A stretch of 64,000 bases of DNA from Verrucomicrobiaceae bacterium (lineage in GTDB: Bacteria > Verrucomicrobiota > Verrucomicrobiia > Verrucomicrobiales > Verrucomicrobiaceae). A program made the position numbers and the translations under genes. Under the pieces are notes generated by a model, which worked only from the letters and a program-made list of their open reading frames with translations, made no database searches and had not been told where the DNA came from. Location: assembly GCA_016713245.1 (NCBI GenBank), contig JADJPM010000001.1, positions 1,550,001-1,614,000 of the forward strand, written 5' to 3'. Shown piece by piece: positions 41,868 to 49,692 of this stretch. The stretch's first letter is position 1; every line of letters starts with the position of its first letter.

Positions 41868-42440
41868 TTAAATACCCATCTGCTGATCCAATTCATGCAA
41901 GGCGTTTAATAGCTCCTCTTCACGGCCCATGATCAAATCCATTCCCTCTTGGCTGATGTTGTTTTTGACTGTAGCCCGGGCAAGGTTTCTCGAATTGGCG
42001 GACTCAAGTCTACTACTTAACCCATTTATTCTCGATGCTAGAACCTGCATTTTGATCTGCTTGGCCAAGGCTTTTGCAGCCTCCTCGTTAGCGGTGGCCA
42101 TTCGTTCGAACTCTTCACGGCTAAGGCGGAGTTCCTCGCGTTGTAGTTCTAGCTGCTCACGTTGTAATTTGATCTCGTTTCGAGTGAGTTCGAGTTCTTC
42201 GTTCTGCTTGTGCATCGCCTCACGCTGAAGTTGTAACTCCCGACTTTGAAGAACGACGGCAGTGACCACGCCTGCCAATGCCAGCCCTGAGAACAGCGCG
42301 TTGATTCCGCCGAACAAATCTCCGATTTGGCCCTGCTCTGCCTTATGCGGAGTCATTTTCTCCACGGCTGCCCACCAAGCGAACCATGTCAGGCCGATGA
42401 CGAGTCCAACGGGGACAAAGATCTTGATGAAGGCGTTCAT
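41868..42440 (-). CDS. Membrane-anchored coiled-coil protein of unknown function
   Basis: A 190-residue protein with two N-terminal hydrophobic segments (about 5-27 and 45-65) and then a long, strongly charged coiled coil (LQREAMHKQNEELELTRNEI, KLQREQLELQREELRLSREE, about 70-130) and a helical tail. The ATG at 42440 is chosen because the extra upstream residues do not look like protein. The composition (two membrane helices plus a cytosolic coiled coil) resembles anchored accessory proteins seen in mobile or defence regions, but that is only a resemblance. It is 77 bases upstream of the Fic gene, on the same strand. Confidence 0.6.
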   Translation of the reverse strand: MNAFIKIFVPVGLVIGLTWFAWWAAVEKMTPHKAEQGQIGDLFGGINALFSGLALAGVVTAVVLQSRELQLQREAMHKQNEELELTRNEIKLQREQLELQREELRLSREEFERMATANEEAAKALAKQIKMQVLASRINGLSSRLESANSRNLARATVKNNISQEGMDLIMGREEELLNALHELDQQMGI

Positions 42441-42488
42441 GATGGGTTGTCTATGTCTGCAAAACTGTTGGTGACGATCAAAACAAAA

Positions 42489-42518
42489 GGTGGTTCGCGA
42501 AACTAGCCGCGAACCACC
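42489..42518 (-). terminator. Terminator hairpin after the isocitrate dehydrogenase gene
   Basis: Perfect 11-bp arms GGTGGTTCGCG/CGCGAACCACC around an eight-base loop; the minus-strand side continues TTTTGTTTT and the plus-strand side CTTTTTC, so it could work in both directions. It lies 31 bases after the icd stop. Confidence 0.8.
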
Positions 42519-42549
42519 CTTTTTCTTCAGTAGAGACTTCGAAACCAAC

Positions 42550-44748
42550 TCACACCCCCGCCAGGATCCCATTCAGCGTCGCGCTCGGGCGAAGCGCAGC
42601 ATCGGCTTTGGCGTTGTCGGGTTTGTAGTAGCCGCCGACGTCGGCTTTCTGGCCTTGGACGGCGAGGAGTTCGGCGACGATCTTGCTCTCGTTGGTGGTG
42701 AGGGCCTCGGCGATGGGTTTGAAGGTCTTTGCGAGGGCGGCGTCGGCGGTTTGGGCGGCGAGTTCCTGGGCCCAGTAGAGGCAGAGGTAGAAGTGGCTGC
42801 CGCGGTTGTCGATGGTGCCGAGTTTGCGGCCGGGGCTGCGGTCGAACTCGAGGAACTTGCCGTTGGCGGCGTCGAGGGTGTCGGCGAGGACTTTGGCCTT
42901 CGGATTCTTGAAGGTGTCGGCGAGGTGCTCGAAGGACGCGGCGAGGGCGAAGAACTCGCCGAGGCTGTCCCAGCGGAGGTAGTTCTCTTCGCAGAACTGC
43001 TGCACGTGCTTCGGCGCGGAGCCGCCGGCACCGGTTTCGAAGAGGCCGCCGCCGTTCATGAGCGGGACGATGGAGAGCATCTTGGCGGACGTGCCGACTT
43101 CGAGGATGGGGAAGAGGTCGGTGTTGTAGTCGCGGAGGACGTTGCCGGTGACGGAGATGGTGTCCTGACCTTTGACGATGCGCTCCAGGCTGAAGGTGCA
43201 GGCCTCAGCGGGCGTGAGGATGCGGATGTCGAGGCCGCTGGTGTCGTGATCTTTGAGGTATTTTTCGACCTTGGCGATGATCTGGGCGTCGTGGGCGCGG
43301 GCTTTGTCGAGCCAGAAGACGGCGGGGGTCTGCGAGGCGCGGGCGCGGTTGACGGCGAGCTTCACCCAATCCTGCACGGGGGCGTCCTTGGTCTGGCAGG
43401 CACGCCAGATGTCGCCCTGCTCGACGCTGTGCTCGAAGAGCACATTGCCGGCGGTGTCGGTGACTTTGATGGTGCCGTCGGCGGGGGCTTCGAAGGTCTT
43501 GTTGTGGCTGCCGTATTCTTCGGCGGCCTGGGCCATGAGGCCGACGTTTGGCACGCTGCCCATGGTCTTCGGGTCGAGAGCGCCGTTCTTTTTGCAGAAG
43601 TCGATCGTGGCCTGGTAGATGCCGGCGTAGCTGCTGTCCGGGATGACGGCGAGGGTGTCCTGCTCCTTGCCGGCGGCGTTCCACATCTTGCCGCCGCCGC
43701 GGATCATGGCGGGCATGGAGGCATCGACGATGACGTCGCTGGGCACGTGGAGATTGGTGATGCCTTTGTCGCTGTTCACCATGGCCAAAGCGGGGCCGCT
43801 GGCGTAGGCGGCCTGGATGTCGGCCTCGATCTCGGCTTTTTTGTCGGCGGGGAGCTTGTCGAGCTTCGCGATGAGGTCGCCGAAGCCGTTGTTAAAATTG
43901 ACGCCGATCTCGGCGAGCGTGGCGGCGTGTTTGGCGATGAGGTCTTTGAAGAAGACGCTCACCGCGTGACCGAAGATGATCGGATCGCTGACCTTCATCA
44001 TGGTGGCCTTCATGTGGAGCGAGAAGAGCACGCCATCGGCCTTCGCCTTGGCGATTTGCTGCTCAAAGAAGGCGACGAGGGCCTTCTTGCTCATCTTGGT
44101 GGCATCCATGATCTCGCCGGCTTTGAGGGCGAGCTTCGGCAGGAGGGTTTTGGTGCTGCCGTCCTTGCCCACGAACTCGATTTTAACTTCGGTGGCTTCA
44201 GCGACGGTGAGTGACTTCTCGTTGGAGAAGAAATCGTCTTTGCCCATGGTGCCGACGGTGGTCTTGGAATCGGCGGACCATTTGCCCATCGAGTGCGGGT
44301 GAGCCTTGGCGTAGTCTTTGACGGCCTTTGGAGCACGGCGGTCGCTGTTGCCTTCACGCAGCACGGGGTTCACGGCGCTGCCCATGACCTTGGCGTATTT
44401 GGCTTTGATCTCCTTTTCCTCGTCGGTCTGCGGGTTTTCGGGCAGATCGGGCAGTTGGTAGCCTTTGGCCTGAAGTTCGGCGATGGCGGCCTTGAGCTGC
44501 GGCTGCGACGCGGAGACGTTCGGAAGCTTGATGATGTTTGTGGTCGGTTCGAGGCAAAGTTTGCCGAGGTAGCTCAAATCGTCGTCCTGCTGCCCGAACT
44601 GCGCCAAAATGCGACCTGCGAGGGAGATGTCACGCGTTTCGACCTCAATGCCCGCCGCCTTGGTGAAGGCTTTGACGATGGGAAGCAGCGAATACGTGGC
44701 GAGGAGCGGGGCTTCGTCGGTGAGGGTGTAGATGATTTTGGCGGACAT
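42550..44748 (-). CDS. icd: NADP-dependent isocitrate dehydrogenase, monomeric type
   Basis: Oxidises isocitrate to 2-oxoglutarate in the TCA cycle. The 732-residue length and start (KIIYTLTDEAPLLATYSLLP, then VETRDISLAGRILAQF) identify the monomeric IDH-II family, unrelated in length to the ~420-residue homodimer. Other landmarks are LRKLPNVSASQPQLKAAI-like (IIKLPNVSASQPQLKAAIAE), DPIIFGHAVSVFF, LHVPSDVIVDASMPAMIR and GGGLFETGAGGSAPKHVQQF. The ATG at 44748 fits the family. Three GGTCAAG boxes lie 25-50 bases upstream, reading TTGACC on the coding strand. Confidence 0.95.
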   Translation of the reverse strand: MSAKIIYTLTDEAPLLATYSLLPIVKAFTKAAGIEVETRDISLAGRILAQFGQQDDDLSYLGKLCLEPTTNIIKLPNVSASQPQLKAAIAELQAKGYQLPDLPENPQTDEEKEIKAKYAKVMGSAVNPVLREGNSDRRAPKAVKDYAKAHPHSMGKWSADSKTTVGTMGKDDFFSNEKSLTVAEATEVKIEFVGKDGSTKTLLPKLALKAGEIMDATKMSKKALVAFFEQQIAKAKADGVLFSLHMKATMMKVSDPIIFGHAVSVFFKDLIAKHAATLAEIGVNFNNGFGDLIAKLDKLPADKKAEIEADIQAAYASGPALAMVNSDKGITNLHVPSDVIVDASMPAMIRGGGKMWNAAGKEQDTLAVIPDSSYAGIYQATIDFCKKNGALDPKTMGSVPNVGLMAQAAEEYGSHNKTFEAPADGTIKVTDTAGNVLFEHSVEQGDIWRACQTKDAPVQDWVKLAVNRARASQTPAVFWLDKARAHDAQIIAKVEKYLKDHDTSGLDIRILTPAEACTFSLERIVKGQDTISVTGNVLRDYNTDLFPILEVGTSAKMLSIVPLMNGGGLFETGAGGSAPKHVQQFCEENYLRWDSLGEFFALAASFEHLADTFKNPKAKVLADTLDAANGKFLEFDRSPGRKLGTIDNRGSHFYLCLYWAQELAAQTADAALAKTFKPIAEALTTNESKIVAELLAVQGQKADVGGYYKPDNAKADAALRPSATLNGILAGV

Positions 44749-44772
44749 GGGGGCGGGAGAGGTAAAAAGGCG

Positions 44773-44798
44773 GGTCAAGAGGTCAAGGCGAGGTCAAG
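44773..44798 (-). promoter_or_regulatory. TTGACC triplet upstream of icd
   Basis: GGTCAAG at 44773, 44781 and 44792 (TTGACC on the coding strand), spaced 8 and 11 bases, 25-50 bases before the icd start. They also overlap the 3' end of the next upstream gene. May act as -35 hexamers or an operator array. Confidence 0.4.
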
Positions 44799-45768
44799 AT
44801 GGGGGCAAGAAAAGGACAGCGAGAGCTCCGGAAACGTCGTGCGGCTCAAAAGCCACCTGGGAGCAGCCGAGGGCATTTTCGGCATTGGTGCAGCGCCACT
44901 GCCAGCGGGCAGTGGACTTGACGAGGGACTCGAGCTTGCCCTCCAGGATGTGAAACTGGCCCAAGAGCTGGCCGCCATCCCGCACATTCAGCGAACGGGC
45001 GGCGACGGTGCCGGAGAGAATGCCGCCGGATTCGAGGGTGACAGGGCCGTGGCACACGAAGTTTCCGTCGGCCTGCCCTCGCACGATGAGCGAGCAGCAG
45101 CGCACCTCTTGAAGGAAGGTGGCTTCGGCGCTTTCGGTGATGACGAGTTGATCGCAGACGACGGAATCGGCGATGAGGCCGGAGACATCCATGGTGCGGG
45201 AGGGGAGCGAGGCGGTCATCTGCTCGGTGCGATGAAGGCGCTTGTTGCAGATGGGACAGGTTGGCGTGTCGTAATCACCCGTGGTGGCCACCGCGAACAT
45301 GATCTCGCTTTTCTCAGGGCGCAGGGCGGTGAGTGCGGAGCATAGCGCAGCGGCATCGACGGCCTCGATGCGGTGCTTTTGGGCGGTGTGAAAGGCGGCC
45401 GTGCTGAAGCCGGCAGGGGCGATGAGGATGCCACGGGAGTTTCTGGCGGTGGCGACCTCGTTGGCAAAATGCTCGACGGTCTCCGGCCTGGCTCCCCATT
45501 CGTTCCACGGGGCCAGTTTGACGAGTGCCCTTTGCGGCGTGGTGCTGCGCGGCTGCTCGATCATGGCAAACATGACGCTGCCATCAGGGAAATTGCGTGA
45601 ACCCGCCAGCTCGCATCCGGCTTCCACAGCAAGGCCACGCGCCAACTCGGCGAGGCGCACCCAATCAAGGCTCACGAGCAGCTCGGGAGACCAGCCGTCC
45701 AGTTTGTCCGCGCCGCCGTGAGGCTGCGCGAGGCCAGACTGCTGGAGCGTGGAAAAGGGTTCGAGCAT
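44794..45768 (-). CDS. Mrr-like nuclease-fold domain fused to a zinc-ribbon and bactofilin-like domain
   Basis: A 324-residue protein. Residues about 25-160 resemble the Mrr/restriction-endonuclease-like fold (LDWVRLAELARGLAVEAGCE, ALVKLAPWNEWGARPETVEH, GILIAPAGFSTAAFHTAQ). A CPICNKRLHR knuckle follows (about 170-179). Residues about 195-285 look like a bactofilin beta-helix of short repeating strands (SGLIADSVVCDQLVITESAE, VRCCSLIVRGQADGNFVC, GGILSGTVAARSLNVRDGGQ). Whether the nuclease site is intact is unclear: no obvious D-(x)n-E/Q-x-K triad can be fixed by eye. So it may be a structural rather than a catalytic domain. Ends 45 bases before icd. Confidence 0.6.
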   Translation of the reverse strand: MLEPFSTLQQSGLAQPHGGADKLDGWSPELLVSLDWVRLAELARGLAVEAGCELAGSRNFPDGSVMFAMIEQPRSTTPQRALVKLAPWNEWGARPETVEHFANEVATARNSRGILIAPAGFSTAAFHTAQKHRIEAVDAAALCSALTALRPEKSEIMFAVATTGDYDTPTCPICNKRLHRTEQMTASLPSRTMDVSGLIADSVVCDQLVITESAEATFLQEVRCCSLIVRGQADGNFVCHGPVTLESGGILSGTVAARSLNVRDGGQLLGQFHILEGKLESLVKSTARWQWRCTNAENALGCSQVAFEPHDVSGALAVLFLPPS

Positions 45769-45816
45769 CGGGAGACCCCAAGCTGCGGGCGAAGCCTGTC
45801 CCGGTCAACCGCGCGG

Positions 45817-46539
45817 CTACCAGACGCCGAGTTTTTCGAGCTGCTTCGTGGCCGCACCGGCCCAGTCGCGGTTCGCGGCGGGGCTGGCGGGGCTTGGATG
45901 CAGGATGCGGCCAGTTTTGAAAGGACCGCGCAGGTTTTCAACGGCACGCACGGCGCAGGCTTCGGCATAGGCACCCACGCCGATTACCCACTCAGGCTGC
46001 AACGCGGTGATGACGGCCTGCAAATGGGCATCGCAAGGCTCGTTGAGGGCGGCGGCCTCGGCGGCGGGGAGCTTGTCGGGCGTGAAGTTTTTGCCGCCGG
46101 CTTCAATGAAAACGAGCGGGCAGTAATTGGCCACGAAGTGCTCGCGGAAGAAATTCTCGGGTGCGCCGAATTTGGCTGCGAAATGGCCCCAAAGCCGTCT
46201 TCCGCTCACTTCGGACTGCGGGCAGTCAAAGCCGAGCACGGGGCGTTTGGGATGCTCGCGAGGCGGTTTGCCCACCGGTTCGCTGATTTTCATCCAGTCA
46301 CGCACGGCGGCGATCTCGCCAAAGGGCACGCCGGTCTGCGTCATGCCGAACGGGCCGGGATTCATGCCGACGAAGACGACTTTTTTGCGGCCGCTGCCAA
46401 AGCGGGAGAGGTAGGCGGTGTGCGGGGCCCAGGCGTAATCGAGCGGTTGATACACATAATCGACCGGCGGGGCGAATTTCAGCGGGCGCAGGGCCTCGCG
46501 GAGGGTTTCGGCGGCCTGGATGAGCGGGTGGGCGGGCAT
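45817..46539 (-). CDS. SMUG1-type uracil-DNA glycosylase
   Basis: A 240-residue base-excision repair enzyme. The signature GMNPGPFGMTQTGVPFGE (about 59-76) is the SMUG1 catalytic/uracil-binding motif, containing the family Asn and the phenylalanine-ring packing residues. VANYCPLVFIEAGGKNFTPD and a C-terminal RILHPSPASPAANRDW supply the His-containing second motif and intercalating loop. These enzymes remove uracil and oxidised pyrimidines from DNA. The ATG at 46539 is used since codons upstream look noncoding. It is divergent from the LptF/G gene, with 93 bases between. Confidence 0.88.
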   Translation of the reverse strand: MPAHPLIQAAETLREALRPLKFAPPVDYVYQPLDYAWAPHTAYLSRFGSGRKKVVFVGMNPGPFGMTQTGVPFGEIAAVRDWMKISEPVGKPPREHPKRPVLGFDCPQSEVSGRRLWGHFAAKFGAPENFFREHFVANYCPLVFIEAGGKNFTPDKLPAAEAAALNEPCDAHLQAVITALQPEWVIGVGAYAEACAVRAVENLRGPFKTGRILHPSPASPAANRDWAGAATKQLEKLGVW

Positions 46540-46632
46540 GCCGAAGCCTCTGGCTCGGGCGGCGGGGGCCGTCAACCGGGGCGGCGAGCCTTGACGCATC
46601 CCGGCGCATGGCCGAAGTGACGGTTTTACGGC

Positions 46633-48357
46633 ATGAAATGGCTTCAAAGCGCACGAGCCGCGTGGCAGCGGGTGATTCACCTTCCTTACTTGGGGAGAGG
46701 GTCCTTCGTGCTCGCGCTGGCCCTGCTGATCGTGGCGATCTCGCAGGACTGGCATCGCACGCATCCGGATGAGGATGTGGATCAGGCCATCGAGATGGCC
46801 GCCCGCTCGAACCAACCGGTGCCGTATGGCATTCAGCGTCTGGCTCGCATCCTGCCGTATCTCAATTTGTGGATATCCATCGGCTCCGCCGTGCTGCTAC
46901 TGGTGGTGTGGCGACGGTGGAATCAGCCAAAGCGCCTGCAATTCCCCATCACCGTGGCGGCCTTTTCCATCGCCGGATGGGCCATCGCGAGCGAGCTGGT
47001 CGATTACATCGCGCATGCGCAGATGACGGAGATGGGCGAGCCGCCGGTGCCGGCCGCGTTTTACGTCAAGCAGGTGCTGCTGGCCGTGGCGGTGCTCTCG
47101 ATGCCGCTGGCGCTGCGTTACTATTTGAAGTGCGGCATCTTGGAAAGATACACGCTGCGTTCCTTCCTCCAGCCGCTGGTGTTCTGCTTCGTGTCCTTCA
47201 CCTCGCTGTGGATCATCGCGGACCTGCTGGACAACCTCAAAGACTTCCAGGAGGCGCATTCGAAGCTCGCCGACGTGCTCGGCTTTTACGCCGGGCTGCT
47301 GCCCTACATCTATGTGACGATCATCCCGGTGGCGCTGCTGCTGGCCACGCTCTACTCGCTCACGAAGATGTCCCGGGCGAACGAGCTCATCTCCCTGCTC
47401 GGCACGGGGCAAAGCCTCGCCCGCGTGCTGCGTCCCATCTTCCTCGCCACGATCTACACGGCGTTTCTGAGCATGGTGGCGAATTACTACTGGGCGCCAC
47501 GAGCGGAAAAAAATCGCAAGGCGGTGGTCCGTGCGCTCTCGGAGAACTCGCCGGATTCCATCATGGCGGACTCGATCATGTTCCGGAACCCGCAAAGCCG
47601 CCGCACCTGGTATGTGGGTACTTTCCCGGTCTCTCTGCGAGGCGGGAATCAACGCATGCGCGGCGTCCAGATGCGTGAGGAAGCCGCGAATGGCAGCCCC
47701 TCGCGTACCATCCTGGCTGGCTCGGCCACCTGGACGCCACGCGGTGGCTGGCGCTTCTTCGACGGCAACGAGGTGCTCTACCAAGATGGCAATCCCGTCG
47801 GCACGCCGCCCTTTTCGCCAGACAACCAAGGACAGTTCGTATTGGAAGCGCCGCAGATCGAAGAGACGCCGTGGAGCCTCGTCAGCTATGCGCTAAAGGC
47901 GGATTTCATGGGCGTGCCGGAAATCCTTTCCTACCTCAAAGCGCATCCGAAGGCCGCCGAGGACAAGCTGGCACCTTTTCGCACGCATCTCTGGCATCGC
48001 TTTGCCCTGCCGTGGCAGGCGCTGGCCGTGGTGCTCTTTGCCGTGCCACTGGGCGTGGCCTATTCGCGACGCGGCGCGGTCGGCGGCATCGCGGGCAGCA
48101 TCTTTGTGTTCTTCGTGTTCATGTTCGTGAACAACCTCTTCCTCAATCTCGGCAAAGGCGGCCATCTGCCGGGTTGGTTCACGGTTTGGATGCCGCATCT
48201 GCTCTTTGGTAGCCTGGGCCTTCTTCTTTTCTACTACCGCTCCAACAACCGCGACCTGCCAAAGCTCCGCCTGCTGCCGAAGAAGCGCAAAACCACGCAA
48301 ATTTCCCGGCCTCGAAACCGTCAGGACGGCCCGCTCACCAAGGGCGCGGCCACTTGA
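46633..48357 (+). CDS. LptF/LptG-family permease (YjgP/YjgQ)
   Basis: A 574-residue membrane protein. An unusual N-terminal region with about three extra hydrophobic segments (to about 160) precedes the standard fold: CGILERYTLRSFLQPLVFCF (about 172-191), helices around 190-270 with GTGQSLARVLRPIFLATIYT, a periplasmic beta-jellyroll (about 290-430; TWYVGTFPVSLRGGN) and the terminal helix set with FRTHLWHRFALPWQALAVVL. LptF and LptG form the ABC permease that extracts LPS from the inner membrane. Only one such gene is here and lptB is not seen. The N-terminal addition is the odd point. Confidence 0.85.
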   Translation: MKWLQSARAAWQRVIHLPYLGRGSFVLALALLIVAISQDWHRTHPDEDVDQAIEMAARSNQPVPYGIQRLARILPYLNLWISIGSAVLLLVVWRRWNQPKRLQFPITVAAFSIAGWAIASELVDYIAHAQMTEMGEPPVPAAFYVKQVLLAVAVLSMPLALRYYLKCGILERYTLRSFLQPLVFCFVSFTSLWIIADLLDNLKDFQEAHSKLADVLGFYAGLLPYIYVTIIPVALLLATLYSLTKMSRANELISLLGTGQSLARVLRPIFLATIYTAFLSMVANYYWAPRAEKNRKAVVRALSENSPDSIMADSIMFRNPQSRRTWYVGTFPVSLRGGNQRMRGVQMREEAANGSPSRTILAGSATWTPRGGWRFFDGNEVLYQDGNPVGTPPFSPDNQGQFVLEAPQIEETPWSLVSYALKADFMGVPEILSYLKAHPKAAEDKLAPFRTHLWHRFALPWQALAVVLFAVPLGVAYSRRGAVGGIAGSIFVFFVFMFVNNLFLNLGKGGHLPGWFTVWMPHLLFGSLGLLLFYYRSNNRDLPKLRLLPKKRKTTQISRPRNRQDGPLTKGAAT

Positions 48358-48395
48358 AACTTGAAACCTTGAACTTGGAACTCATAAAGACAGCC
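48357..48395. repeat. Low-complexity CTTGAAA word repeat
   Basis: Degenerate tandem words (ACTTGAAACTTGAAACCTTGAA, written here from 48353) fill the spacer between the permease gene and the 48398 gene. No hairpin is seen. Confidence 0.5.
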
Positions 48396-48397
48396 TG

Positions 48398-49060
48398 ATG
48401 CAACAGAACTGGCATATCCGCAGCCGAGCCCATGCCTGCGCCGTCACCGAGCGACCCTTCGAAGACGGCGAGGTCTTCCACACCGCCATCTACTTTGACC
48501 CGGACCTCAACGAGTATGCCCGCCGCGATATCTGCGCCGAGGCCTGGCCCGCTGAGAAAGAAGTTCGCAAGCCCATCGCTGCCTGGCGTACGCTTTACCA
48601 AAAAGTGGAGCCGGATGCGAAGCCAGAGATCGCTCCCAAAGCCAGTGCCCAGGAGCTGCTCCAGCGCTTCATTGAGGAGGGTGATCCCAAGACCGAAGAC
48701 GCCCGCTACATCCTCGCCCTCATGCTGGAACGGAAACGCCAGCTCACCCAGACCGCCGAAAAGGAGATCGATGGGAAGAAGATGCTCTTTTACGAGAACA
48801 AGAAGACCGGCGAGATCTTCATCGTGCGTGATCCCGAGCTGAAGCTCGATGAACTCGTGCAGATGCAGGAGGAAGTGGCTACGATCCTGGCCTTCGGTGG
48901 CCCTGCGGCCGAGGCGGCGAAGGCCGTCGGCGTGACGCTGACGGTTGATGGCGTTGTTCCCTCTGAAAATCCAGATCCGTCCGATCAGACAGATCAGACC
49001 GATCCGTCCAATCTCCCCAACCCCGAACCCACCCCCACCGACGATGTCCCTGCAAGCTGA
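48398..49060 (+). CDS. Conserved protein of unknown function
   Basis: A 220-residue, soluble-looking protein. It opens QQNWHIRSRAHACAVTERPF with EDGEVFHTAIYFD, a start often seen in small proteins next to pyrE or hydrolase genes of this phylum. The middle is helical and Glu/Lys-rich (ARYILALMLERKRQLTQTAE). The last ~35 residues (DPSDQTDQTDPSNLPNPEPTP region) are Asp/Thr/Pro low complexity, encoded by a short GATCAGAC-type word repeat. Its stop lies 17 bases inside pyrE, so the two genes are probably coupled. Function unknown. Confidence 0.7.
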   Translation: MQQNWHIRSRAHACAVTERPFEDGEVFHTAIYFDPDLNEYARRDICAEAWPAEKEVRKPIAAWRTLYQKVEPDAKPEIAPKASAQELLQRFIEEGDPKTEDARYILALMLERKRQLTQTAEKEIDGKKMLFYENKKTGEIFIVRDPELKLDELVQMQEEVATILAFGGPAAEAAKAVGVTLTVDGVVPSENPDPSDQTDQTDPSNLPNPEPTPTDDVPAS

Positions 49061-49613
49061 CCGCGAAGAACTCCGCACGATCCTCAAAGCCAAGTCCGTG
49101 AAGACGGGCAAATTCACCCTCGCCTCGGGCAAGGAGAGTGATCTGTATGTCGATTGCCGCGTCACCACGCTCGATTCACGCGGTGCCGTGCTCGTCGGAC
49201 GCGTGCTGCATGATCTGCTGCGCAAGGAAGAAGCTGCTCGTGGCCTCAGCATCGGCTCGCTCGGCGGTCTCACGATGGGTGCGGACCCGATCACGCTTGC
49301 GGTGGCCATGAGTTCCAGCATGGCGGGCGATGCGAAGCCTGTGCAGGCCTTTGTTGTGCGCAAGGAGGCCAAAGGCCACGGCCGCGGCAAGCGCATCGAA
49401 GGCAATTTCACGCCCGATCAGCCCGTCGTCGTCGTCGATGACGTCATCACCACCGGCGATTCGACTTTGAAGGCCATTCAGGCCATCGAAGAAGAAGGCG
49501 GTAAGGTCGCCTTCGCTCTCATCCTCGTCGATCGCCAGGAGGGCGGCCGCGAGAACATCGAGAGCAAGGGTTATCCGGTGGTCGCGGCGTTTACGCGGCC
49601 GGAATTGGTGTGA
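49044..49613 (+). CDS. pyrE: Orotate phosphoribosyltransferase
   Basis: Converts orotate and PRPP to OMP in pyrimidine synthesis. The 189-residue protein shows KSVKTGKFTLASGKESDLYV at the N-terminus, a PRPP-binding loop VVVVDDVITTGDSTLKAI (about 131-148) and the flexible catalytic segment VVRKEAKGHGRGKRIEG (about 109-125). The start ATG at 49044 overlaps the previous gene by 17 bases; an in-frame upstream extension encodes a Pro/Ile repeat and is rejected. It uses PRPP, which prs elsewhere in the window makes. An inverted repeat starts at its last codon. Confidence 0.95.
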   Translation: MSLQADREELRTILKAKSVKTGKFTLASGKESDLYVDCRVTTLDSRGAVLVGRVLHDLLRKEEAARGLSIGSLGGLTMGADPITLAVAMSSSMAGDAKPVQAFVVRKEAKGHGRGKRIEGNFTPDQPVVVVDDVITTGDSTLKAIQAIEEEGGKVAFALILVDRQEGGRENIESKGYPVVAAFTRPELV

Positions 49614-49665
49614 GAAGTAAGATGTAAGAAGTGAGATGTCAGACGTCTCACTTCTAACTTCTCAC
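49610..49665. repeat. Nested imperfect inverted repeat after pyrE
   Basis: Outer arms GTGAGAAGT/ACTTCTCAC (49610-49618, 49657-49665) and inner arms AGAAGTGAGA/TCTCACTTCT (49627-49636, 49646-49655) with GATGT words between. The first base triplet overlaps the pyrE end. It could fold as a stem, but there is no T-run, so terminator activity is uncertain. Confidence 0.6.
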
Positions 49666-49692
49666 CTCTGACGCGTCTCGATCTTCGATTCG

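Noticed and set aside
42490..44214. 574-residue plus-strand open frame
   Set aside because: Shadow of the isocitrate dehydrogenase gene.
49610..49665. Terminator after pyrE
   Set aside because: Good stem, but no T-run on either strand; kept only as a repeat.
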